The notes beneath the pieces were generated by a model that saw only the letters and a program-made list of their open reading frames with translations, had not been told where the DNA came from and ran no database searches. A DNA stretch of 64,000 nt from Rana temporaria. Lineage: Eukaryota; Chordata; Amphibia; Anura; Ranidae. The DNA is taken from assembly GCF_905171775.1 (NCBI RefSeq), contig NC_053490.1:518967316-519031315 (forward strand), given 5' to 3'. Each line of letters starts with the position of its first letter. Positions within the stretch are counted from its first letter, which is position 1. Positions 27,001-31,526 of the stretch are shown here, piece after piece. The position numbers and the translations under genes were made by a program.

Positions 27001-30000
27001 TGCCCCCCCAAGGGCTCTGTATTATCAGGATATGTATTGGGGACAGAGGAAGAAGGAGAGGATCAGAGGAGACAGGTTCAAACAGCCTTTTCACACAATG
27101 CAGAAGATTCTAAAAATAAAAGTGTAAAAAAAAAAAAAAAAAACTACTGACACCACTCTCCCCTGCCCAACCAACACTGCTCTCTGCCCCAACCCCCTCC
27201 CCCAAAAAGCATTGTAAAAAATAAATAAAAACAAATTGTAAAAAAAATCAATACGTAAAATAAAAAAAACGACTGAAACCGTCTACTGCCACATACCCCC
27301 CACCCCCTTCTCCAGAAGCACTGTGAAAAAATATTGAAAAGGTGATTTAAAGTGGATGTCAACCCAATTTTTTTTTTTTTGATGTCACAATATATATATA
27401 TATACGAATTGGTGTGACCACAATAGAGCTCCCTACAAACTTGTCCAACGTCTGTACATTGACGGGCGGACCAGACAACTAGGACTTACCAATTTGACAA
27501 CCTGATCGTAGGTGTCACTAATCACGTTCTTGCCATTTACTTCAATTATTCGGTCGCCTGTTTGGACTCCGGCCTTTACAGCAGGTCCACTAGGTGCCAG
27601 GTTATCCAGGAATACACCAGTGGTGCCTTCAAAGGGAAAACAGATGAACTAAGAGGTGTGAGATGATGTAATTATACGCATTATTAGTTCTATTTACATC
27701 CAAAAACATTTCAATAGGGCAGCACAGCGGCTCAATGTTTAATCCTTACAGCAATGGGGTTCTTGGTTTCCTGGCCAGGATCTGCATGGAGTTTGCATTC
27801 TCTCTGTGTTTACGTAAGGTTCCCCCCCCAAGACATGCTGGTGGGCAGGGGCGGACTGACCATTCGGGGACTCTGGCACTGCCCGAGGGCCCCATGCCAC
27901 TAGGGGGCTCCATCAGGGTTGCCAGCCTCAGTAAAACCAGGGACAGTATATTGTGTATGTATACTGTATGTGTGTATACTGTGTGGCCCCATAATCTCCT
28001 ATTGCCTGCAGGCCCCATAATCTTCTCATATTGCCCAGGGGCCCCATGAGTCGTCAGTCCGCCCCTGCTGGTGGGTTAATTGGCTAGTATGTGTGTGAAG
28101 GTCTATAAATCACAGTTGCAGCCTTCTATGGCAAACCCTGAAAATGGTCTGTTGAGTAACTAATGCAGCTCTTGAATGCATGTGAAGCATGGAGTTATAG
28201 GATAGTAAGGTTCGAAGGGCAACAATGATTTCAATGTGATCATGGTGTCATGGATATGCAATAAAGTCTGGCAGCTTACCTGTCTCCATCTGTCCATTAG
28301 AGGCCTGACTCTGTTCTGGTTGCCTTTTTATCACCTCTCCTTCCTGTATGGCCCCACCCCAGGCCATCCCAGGAAGTCTATATTAACTGTTGCACTACAG
28401 GTCTGCAGTGCTGTTCAACCGTGTTGTTAGCTTAAGTTCCTGTCTGCAGTGTGCTACGATTTCCTTCCTGTGTACCATTTTTGGCTTGTCTACTGTTTGC
28501 CTGTGACCCTGTCCTTTTGCCTGCCCCTCGGTTACCCTTGTCTGCCTGTTGCCCTGACCTCAGCTTACCCATCACTATCGCTTGTCCTGCTTGCTGCTTC
28601 TCCTCTCTCCCTGCGGAGCGTGACCTACGGGATCCCAGGGGTCACGACCTGGATCCAGCTGCGGCGAAGGCCATGCTCACCACTAGAGGCTCTGGTGAAC
28701 ACAAAGCTGGGTCTTAGACTCTGCGCCCTGGGGGATCTTGGGTTCACGCTTCCTCTCTGATAGCAGCAGTCGGCTATAGGGTTCACTACCCTGTGGTGCA
28801 TCCCTGACCCCAACAGGGTGCACTTGTCACCTGGCCACAGGTGACCTGACACATGGTAATAGGGATCAGGGGATAGGGTAGTGTAAGGTCTTATGCACTT
28901 AGCACCAGTGGCAGCTGGTGGGTTCTTCTTTTGGGGGGATGACAAGCAAACAACCCCCCCTCTTGCACAGCACTGAAACAGCCCCCCCAGCGGTCTGGCA
29001 CTTACCGGGCGGGGCTGTGGTGTCCTCTCCTTGAGTGCCGGTAGCGGCCTCTCTGATGTCCGTTCCTCCAGCTTCTTCCACCGTGTGTCTCCTCTTCCTC
29101 CAAAGCACTAGGCATCCAATAGGATCACCTGACGCTTCGGCCAATTGGGAGACAGGTCTCACAGACCTGCCTCCTGATTGGCGGGGAGGAACTTTAGTGT
29201 GATAATAGCAAAAATGTATTCGCTATGGTCAGACAACTGGGTGGGCAATGCTCTGTGCTCCGAGGCCACCCTTTTTTGAATAACTTTGACCCTCAGACTA
29301 AGAACTTGGAACTTGCCAACTCATGGTTCAAATTTTTATTTTTTCCTACCTTTTATGCACTTTAGGGAAAATCCAAAGGATCCTTTGTCTTTCACCAGAT
29401 AGCATAGTCTTGGCTTTAGTGTAGATGATTCACTGGGTTTTGGCGTAGAGGATTCGCTGGGTTTTGGCGTAGAGGATTCACTGGGTTTTGAAGAAACAGA
29501 TTCGTATGAAGGTGGTTTACCATCAAAAGGGTCCACAGTATTTTCCTTCGACTTCTTGTAGGAAGCTTTATCTAGAACTGACAAGCTGACTGAATTTCCA
29601 CTGGCCTTAATAAGTTCTACAACCTGTTTGTCCAAAAAATTAAAATAAATCAGTATTCACTAGAGAGCAGTGATATCACAGAGATTTCAGCCTATCCATT
29701 CACTAAAGAACAGTGACATCACTGAGAAAGCAGCCTATCCATTCAATAGAGACCAGTGACATCACTGATAATGAAGCCTATCCATTCACTAGAGACCAGT
29801 GACATCACTGAGAATGCAGCCTATCCATTCAATAGAGACCAGTGACATCACTGATAATGAAGCCTATCCATTCACTAGAGACCAGTGACATCACTGAGAA
29901 TGCAGCCTATCCATTCACTAGAGACCAGTGACATCGCTGAGAATTCAGGTTTATCCATTGACTAGAGACCAGTGATATCATTGAGAATGTAGCCTAACCA

Positions 30001-30964
30001 TTCACTAGAGACCAGTGACATCACTAAGAATTCAGGCTTATCCATTCACTAGAGACCAGTGATATCATTGAGAATGCAGACTATCCATTTACTAGAGACC
30101 AGTGATATCACTGAGAATGTAGCCTATCCACTCACTAGAGACCAGTGATATCACTGAGAATGTAGCCTATTCATTCAGTAGAGAGCAGTGACATCACTGA
30201 GAATTCAGCCTATCCATTCACTAGAGACCAGTGACATCACTGAGAATGCAGCCTATCCATTCACTAGAGACCAGTGACATCACTGAAAATGCAGCCTATC
30301 CATTCACTAGAGACCAGTGACATCACCGAGAATGCAGCCTATCCATTTACTAGAAACCAGTGACATCACTGAGAATGTAGCCTATCCATTCACTAGAGAC
30401 CGGTGACATCACTGAGAATGTAGCCTATCCATTTACTAGAGACCAGTGACATCACTGAGAATACAGCCTATCCAATCACTAGAGACCAGTGACATCACTG
30501 AAAATGCAGCCTATCCATTCACTAGAGACCAGTGACATCACCGAGAATGCAGCCTATCCATTTACTAGAAACCAGTGACATCACTGAGAATGTAGCCTAT
30601 CCATTCACTAGAGACCGGTGACATCACTGAGAATACAGCCTATCCAATCACTAGAGACTAGTGACATCACTGAGAATACAGCCTATCCAATCACTAGAGA
30701 CCAGTGACATCACATTTTGTTCACTTTAATCATCCAAATCAGCAATGACATTACCTCAGGGTGATCTTTGTCATCTACGAATACTCCGTTGACCTTCATT
30801 ACTCGGTCTCCGTCTTTTAGCCCAGCTTTGTCTGCAGCACTCCCCTTTTCTATCGACCGGACAAGGTGGCCCTGGTCATCTTGTTCAACGCGTAGGAAGA
30901 ATCCATAGCCCTTTCCTTCTGCTTTGTTTACAGTACATTCCCGAGGCTGGACGGTGGAGGCCAT
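2223..30964 (-). CDS. pdzk1: PDZK1 / NHERF3, four-PDZ scaffold protein (eight coding exons)
   Basis: Coding segments in transcript order: 30964-30755, 29623-29350, 27626-27490, 23653-23458, 17752-17556, 13152-12892, 9521-8886, 2285-2223. They total 1974 nt, giving 657 aa plus stop; every junction is GT-AG and the phases agree. PDZ domains lie at about residues 8-90, 141-222, 248-330 and 396-480, with carboxylate-binding loops GYGFFL (19-24), GSFGFSL (151-157), GYGFYL (260-265) and GFGFNL (407-412). The family tethers transporters and receptors at the brush-border membrane of kidney and gut by binding their C-terminal tails. Four PDZ domains, the order, and motifs such as PRLCYLV and SLADPL point to PDZK1 rather than NHERF1, NHERF2 or PDZD3. 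Odd points: a KPSESSTP x3 linker, a proline-rich linker before PDZ4, 15 octapeptides after PDZ4, and a tail ending DTAL. The start is chosen at MASTVQ because a splice acceptor lies two bases upstream; the longer open frame above it is intronic. Confidence 0.95.
2939..3691. mobile_element. MITE, GGGCCAGATTC family (3-bp TSD)
   Basis: The termini are GGGCCAGATTC and its complement, flanked by TTT on both sides (936-938 positions of the 2-kb line, that is 2936-2938, and 3692-3694). The interior is palindromic and CpG-rich with repeated TACGCCG-type motifs. Three-base target duplications suggest a PIF/Harbinger-type mobiliser; that assignment is inferred. Confidence 0.85.
3919..4009. mobile_element. 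hAT-like terminal fragment
   Basis: It starts CAGGGGTGTCCAAACTTTTT, typical of hAT-type ends, and continues with GGGCCAGATT-like sequence until it is cut by the Tc1 element at 4010. Confidence 0.5.
4255..5053. mobile_element. Non-autonomous hAT element with minisatellite
   Basis: The ends are CAGTGGCGG and CCGCCACTG. Flanking 8-bp duplications are CTCTAGAC (4247-4254) and TTCTAGAC (5054-5061), 7 of 8 matching. It inserted into the Tc1 transposase sequence. Its right half carries a GGGCACAGTGGC-type tandem repeat. Confidence 0.85.
4672..4990. repeat. GGGCACAGTGGC minisatellite inside hAT
   Basis: Irregular units of about 18-21 bp built on GGGCACAGTGGC plus a variable spacer (GACAA, ATCAAT, ATAAATTAT). 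The minus-strand CPLCPL-type frames are repeat artefacts. Confidence 0.85.
5575..5967. mobile_element. TTTCACAT-type MITE
   Basis: Inverted ends AGGCTGCTTTCACATT and AATGTGAAAGGGGCCT enclose a palindromic interior (GCGGTATTACCGC-like). Related copies occur at 10509-10905, 40540-40775 and 41252-41757. Confidence 0.75.
6185..6917. mobile_element. MITE with TATACCGTATTTATC ends and internal minisatellite
   Basis: The left end reads TATACCGTATTTATCGGCG and the right end CTGATAAATACAGTATA. The interior from 6296 to 6655 is a tandem repeat of about 22 bp (CATTGCCATGAATGCAGCCC). Confidence 0.65.
6296..6655. repeat. 22-bp minisatellite (TTGCCATGAATGCAGCC)
   Basis: About 16 variable copies differ in the C-run or an ACTCACC variant at the unit end. 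It lies inside the preceding MITE. Confidence 0.85.
7043..7555. mobile_element. MITE ending TTCGGGGAAACACAGTA
   Basis: Inverted terminal sequences GTGTTTCCCCCGGGTCTTAT (left) and GTCTTATTTTCGGGGAAACA (right) enclose a partly palindromic interior in which an ACACACACATTGTACA segment occurs in both orientations. Confidence 0.6.
7562..8113. mobile_element. MITE with GGTTCACAC ends
   Basis: The left end AAACTGGGTTCACAC pairs with the right end GTGTGAACCGAGCCC. The interior shows no coding potential I can support. Confidence 0.5.
8331..8571. repeat. 62-bp tandem repeat, four copies, hammerhead-like core
   Basis: Four units with an exact 62-bp spacing (CTGAGGA or its variant at 8337, 8399, 8461, 8523). 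Each has CTGAGGAAGCTAATTATTGG or close, then AAAC and ATGTTGAG. The best copy (8399-8421) reads CTGAGGA, a weak hairpin, then GAAAC. Related motifs recur at 48205-48665. Confidence 0.85.
8886..9521 (-). CDS. pdzk1: pdzk1 coding exon 7 (PDZ4 second half and octapeptide repeat tail)
   Basis: Acceptor TTTGTTAG, donor CTG|GTAAGT, phase 0 at both ends, 212 codons (residues 426-637). Residues 426-485 complete PDZ4 ([17 protein letters not shown], then SVTLLVV), with Tyr456 at the first residue of the ligand-contact helix. SLADPLPE follows, then 15 octapeptides of the form TPDDKTKP (residues 504-623) and a basic-proline tail to PEPIEL. In mammalian PDZK1 this region is a short serine-rich tail, so the repeat is an expansion. 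Confidence 0.93.
8928..9287 (-). repeat. pdzk1: 24-bp coding minisatellite encoding 15 [12 protein letters not shown] octapeptides
   Basis: Exactly 360 bp. Reading along the protein the units are TPDDKKKP, 2x TPDNNTKP, 5x [16 protein letters not shown], then alternating TPDDKTKN and TPDDEKKP (a 48-bp higher-order unit), ending TPDEGQKT. Because the unit is a multiple of 3, long frames also open on the plus strand and in a second minus frame; those are shadows. Confidence 0.95.
9573..10091. mobile_element. TTAA-flanked palindromic MITE
   Basis: TTAA occurs on both sides (9569-9572, 10092-10095), with inverted ends AAGCGGGGGTTCACCC and GTGAACTCCCGCTT. The interior is a long hairpin around GAAGCCGAACGTCGG at about 9800-9870. 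It resembles amphibian TTAA-inserting MITEs of the T2/Kolobok or piggyBac type; the superfamily is not resolved. Confidence 0.85.
10509..10905. mobile_element. TTTCACAC-type MITE
   Basis: The left end AGGCCTCTTTCACACGGAG mirrors the right end CAATGTGAAAGGGGCCT. The interior contains repeated CGGACGG and CCGTCCG inverted motifs. A degraded relative is at 53261-53650. Confidence 0.75.
11517..11575. mobile_element. hAT-like terminal fragment
   Basis: CACAGGTGTCAAACACAAGG followed by CCTGTGGGCC has the look of a hAT end; no partner end is visible nearby. Confidence 0.4.
12010..12087. repeat. (TA)n/(CA)n microsatellite
   Basis: A TA run grades into ACACAC and TATATA segments. It forms the left flank of the next MITE. 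Confidence 0.9.
12091..12802. mobile_element. MITE, GGGGCAGATCC family
   Basis: The ends GGGGCAGATCCAC and GGATCTGCCCC are inverted repeats. The palindromic interior with CGACGGCGTA-type motifs matches the copy at 33889-34512. Confidence 0.85.
12892..13152 (-). CDS. pdzk1: pdzk1 coding exon 6 (linker and PDZ4 first half)
   Basis: Acceptor TTCTCTATTCAG, donor CAG|GTAAAT, phase 0, 87 codons (339-425). The first half is a proline-lysine linker ([18 protein letters not shown]). PDZ4 then starts at [18 protein letters not shown], the beta-A strand and GFGFNL carboxylate-binding loop, and continues to GQYIKQ, where exon 7 takes over. Confidence 0.94.
13443..13513. repeat. Perfect 71-bp palindrome
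   Basis: Two 35-bp arms, CTGTGTAGCTGCAGGAACAT continuing to ATCTACCT and its exact complement, are separated by a single G. It lies about 290 bp upstream (5') of pdzk1 exon 6, in intron 5. Confidence 0.9.
14368..14850. repeat. Near-perfect foldback palindrome, 2 x 235 bp
   Basis: The left arm 14368-14602 and right arm 14616-14850 are reverse complements with one mismatch that I can find (AGATGG against AGAAGG) around a 13-bp spacer. Matching frames of about 62 codons on both strands are simply the two arms. Confidence 0.93.
14371..15208. mobile_element. Insertion containing the foldback, with 15-bp target duplication
   Basis: The 15-bp sequence ATCAAGTAGGTAGGA occurs at 14356-14370 and 15209-15223, directly flanking the palindrome plus about 360 bp of AT-rich single-copy tail. 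A long, precise duplication suggests target-primed reverse transcription with snap-back or inverted priming. The tail (GAGCGCTACACTTTTTT) resembles a retroelement 3' region but I cannot name the family. Confidence 0.75.
15250..16955. repeat. 36-bp minisatellite (CAGCACTCTGACCCCTCTAC)
   Basis: Roughly 33 copies of a 36-bp unit, about 5 before and 28 after an inserted hAT element. Because the unit is 12 codons, open frames with period 12 run up to 332 codons on the minus strand; they are not genes. It lies wholly in pdzk1 intron 5. Confidence 0.95.
15455..15941. mobile_element. Non-autonomous hAT element inside the minisatellite
   Basis: The termini CAGGGATGGACTGG and CCAGTCCAGCCCTG are inverted repeats. 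CTGACCCC is duplicated exactly on both sides (15447-15454, 15942-15949), the 8-bp hAT signature, and is part of the minisatellite unit. Confidence 0.95.
17556..17752 (-). CDS. pdzk1: pdzk1 coding exon 5 (PDZ3 second half)
   Basis: Acceptor CTGATGCCCACAG, donor AAG|GTGAGG. It completes a split Gly codon (phase 1 in, 0 out) and covers residues 273-338. It encodes the rest of PDZ3: [29 protein letters not shown], and a helix starting at His309, the residue expected in class I PDZ domains, then [16 protein letters not shown]. Confidence 0.95.
17828..18591. mobile_element. TTAA element, CCACTT family
   Basis: TTAA flanks both ends (17824-17827, 18592-18595), with termini CCACTTCC and GAGTGG. The interior shares segments such as CGCTATAACTTTTG and GATCGCCACCATTA with the copies at 35941, 53675, 58812 and 61161. 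No transposase frame is present. Confidence 0.85.
18707..19857. mobile_element. TTAA element with CCCCCCTGTCGGTA ends
   Basis: TTAA lies at 18703-18706 and 19858-19861. The left end CCCCCCTGTCGGTA mirrors the right end TACCGCCAGGGAGG. A separate palindromic MITE is nested at 19478-19761. An imperfect direct repeat of about 45 bp (GATGGCAAT..AAATAAGACAT) flanks the whole insertion. Confidence 0.75.
19478..19761. mobile_element. Palindromic MITE, GTACACACGA family
   Basis: The ends are GGCCTCGTACACACGAC and GTCGTGTGTACGGGGCC. The interior repeats GAGAAAATAGAGAACATGTT and its complement. Relatives are at 35378-35829, 38211-38482 and 47548-48038. Confidence 0.85.
19971..20430. mobile_element. 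TTAA MITE, AGGGTCACTAAAGG family
   Basis: TTAA is duplicated (19967-19970, 20431-20434), with ends AGGGTCACTAAAGGAAA and TTCCTTTAGTGACCCT. It is the same family as the element that splits the LINE at 35099-37018. Confidence 0.9.
21111..21657. mobile_element. TTAA MITE, AGCGGAGTTTCACCC family
   Basis: TTAA lies at 21107-21110 and 21658-21661. The ends AGCGGAGTTTCACCC and GGGTGGAACTCCACT are imperfect inverted repeats. Confidence 0.85.
21857..22379. mobile_element. TTAA palindromic MITE
   Basis: TTAA flanks (21853-21856, 22380-22383) enclose ends AGTGGAGATACACCC and GGGTGTACCTCCGC. The interior folds into a long hairpin centred near 22110 (GAAAGAAGCCGAAC and its complement). Confidence 0.88.
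22495..22653. repeat. 13-bp minisatellite (GACGCCGACCACT)
   Basis: About 12 copies, in a TTTCACACTGG-type repeat that starts near 22384. The 13-bp period opens all three minus frames with period-13 peptides; none is coding. Confidence 0.9.
23193..23396. repeat. Inverted repeat pair around a 41-bp spacer
   Basis: GTGCGAGTCGGGTGCGATGT continuing to CAGTATGAACCAAGCCTC is mirrored at 23316-23396 by GGCTCGGTTCACACTGGTGC onward. It probably represents two abutting MITE ends (GGTTCACACTGGTGCGA family). It ends about 60 bp from the exon 4 donor. Confidence 0.75.
23458..23653 (-). CDS. pdzk1: pdzk1 coding exon 4 (end of PDZ2, linker, start of PDZ3)
   Basis: Acceptor ATGGCCTCTAG, donor AAAG|GTAATA, phase 0 in and 1 out, residues 208-272 plus a split Gly. 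[14 protein letters not shown] closes PDZ2; a short linker ([16 protein letters not shown]) leads to [14 protein letters not shown], the PDZ3 carboxylate-binding loop (260-265). Confidence 0.94.
23760..24070. mobile_element. Palindromic CpG-rich repeat
   Basis: GTTCCTGTAGGCGCAATCCT with ACGGAAATC at 23798-23835 is mirrored at about 23980-24040 (GATTTCCGTCGGCAAGGATT, then GGAACCATC). Between them is a GAGCGAGCGAAGCGAGGAC motif. I read it as a MITE of unknown family. Confidence 0.55.
24200..24925. mobile_element. MITE, GGGTAGATTCACG variant
   Basis: The ends GGGTAGATTCACG and GTGAATCTACC, with an interior built from TAGGCCGGC-type inverted motifs, make it a divergent subfamily of the GGGCCAGATTC group. 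Confidence 0.75.
25850..26585. mobile_element. TTAA CCACTT family copy, truncated
   Basis: It shares CACAAATAGAGCTTTCTTTT, GGTGGTATTTGATCACCTCT and TCTCCCCGTTCTTCAGCTCC with the full copies at 35941 and 58812, but neither terminus is present. Confidence 0.75.
27130..27420. other. Low-complexity intronic stretch
   Basis: A-rich runs, C-rich runs and a short TATATA tract. No gene or defined mobile element is evident just downstream of exon 3 on the pdzk1 strand. Confidence 0.5.
27490..27626 (-). CDS. pdzk1: pdzk1 coding exon 3 (PDZ2 core)
   Basis: Acceptor TTTCCCTTTGAAG, donor TTG|GTAAGT (a full consensus donor). It completes a split Gly and covers residues 162-207. [19 protein letters not shown] and [11 protein letters not shown] are the PDZ2 strands; the ligand-contact helix begins at Tyr201 where class I domains usually have His. 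Confidence 0.95.
27846..28067. mobile_element. Short hAT MITE
   Basis: The ends CAGGGGCGGACTGACC and GTCAGTCCGCCCCTG are flanked by an exact 8-bp duplication, CTGGTGGG (27838-27845, 28068-28075). It lies in pdzk1 intron 2. Confidence 0.93.
28246..28851. mobile_element. Solo LTR (probable Gypsy-type)
   Basis: It begins TGTCATGGATATGC and ends GTGACCTGACA, giving TG...CA ends. An exact 5-bp duplication, CATGG, flanks it (28241-28245, 28852-28856). No internal retroelement coding region remains. The Gypsy assignment rests on the duplication length only. Confidence 0.8.
28906..29200. mobile_element. hAT-like left end, CAGTGGCAGCTGGTG
   Basis: CAGTGGCAGCTGGTG is the counterpart of the CACCAGCCGCCACTG right ends at 5053 and 45108. 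I do not see its own right end, so the limit given is approximate. Confidence 0.45.
29350..29623 (-). CDS. pdzk1: pdzk1 coding exon 2 (end of PDZ1, linker, start of PDZ2)
   Basis: Acceptor TTTGGACAAACAG, donor AAAAG|GTAGGA, phase 0 in and 1 out, residues 71-161. [18 protein letters not shown] completes PDZ1. The linker PPSYESVSS leads into three octapeptides [24 protein letters not shown] (116-139), then [18 protein letters not shown] opens PDZ2. The acceptor polypyrimidine tract is short because a minisatellite begins about 28 bp upstream. Confidence 0.95.
29416..29487 (-). repeat. pdzk1: 24-bp coding repeat, three copies (KPSESSTP)
   Basis: A 24-bp unit (GATTCACTGGGTTTTGGCGT plus AGAG on the plus strand) is tandemly repeated inside exon 2 and lengthens the PDZ1-PDZ2 linker by whole octapeptides. 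Confidence 0.9.
29653..30712. repeat. 43-bp minisatellite filling pdzk1 intron 1
   Basis: About 25 copies of a 43-bp unit built on CACTAGAGACCAGTGACATC and ACTGAGAATGCAGCC occupy nearly all of the 1131-bp intron, to within about 28 bp of the acceptor and about 41 bp of the donor. Most copies contain TGACATCA. On the transcribed strand each unit contains CAG- and TAG-ending pyrimidine stretches. Confidence 0.95.
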
Positions 30965-30966
30965 TT
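30755..30966 (-). CDS. pdzk1: pdzk1 coding exon 1 (N-terminus, PDZ1 first part)
   Basis: The acceptor TCATTTATTGTAG is followed by AA and the ATG (30962-30964). The donor is GAG|GTAATG, phase 0, 70 codons. [17 protein letters not shown] then GYGFFLRVE forms the start of PDZ1; [18 protein letters not shown] ends at the ligand-contact helix, with His68 at its first position. The open frame continues upstream to an earlier Met, but that part is intronic. Confidence 0.95.
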
Positions 30967-31269
30967 CTACAATAAATGACAAAACTAGAGGTAAGAAAAT
31001 GTTTTCACCCCTATCAAGATACAGCCGAATGACCCTGAACATCGGTGGACTGCAAATAGTTTCTATCTTTTTTTTGTTTTGTTTCATCTTTTCAACTTTC
31101 ATTTCTTCTTTCCCACATTCTATCTTCCTTATTCCATTGAAAGTTCACCAACCCATCAAGGCATTGTAGTGCACAAAAAGGCAAAAATGTATTGTTTCAT
31201 TTTGTATACAGTACAGGAAGAGTTAGACCCTATCAGGTTTTTATTGCGGTCTGTATTCCCATTGAGGGG

Positions 31270-31525
31270 TTTAACCCTGTTTGTCTACCATAATGTCGCA
31301 GTCCCGATAAAAATTGCAGATCGCTGCCATTACTAGTAAAAAAAAGAATAATCATTAATAAGAATGCCATAAATCTATCCCCTATTTTGTAGACGCTATA
31401 ACTTTTGTGCAAACCAATCAATATACGCTTATTGCGATTTCTTTTTACCAAAAATATGTAGAAGAATACGTATCGGCCTAAACTGAGGAAAAAATTTGCT
31501 TTATTATAGCAAAAATAACAAAATA
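31270..31525. mobile_element. TTAA CCACTT family fragment
   Basis: ATTACTAGTAAAAAAAAGAA, CCCCTATTTTGTAGACGCTA and GAAGAATACGTATCGGCCTA match the interior of the full copies; both termini are missing. Confidence 0.7.
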
Positions 31526-31526
31526 T

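Noticed and set aside
29653..30712. Regular repeats that could suggest a CRISPR-like array
   Set aside because: Head-to-tail units without unique spacers, in a vertebrate intron.
30967..31102. Upstream Met extending pdzk1 exon 1 to 31102
   Set aside because: A splice acceptor (TTATTGTAG) lies two bases before MASTVQ, and the extension lacks PDZK1-like sequence.
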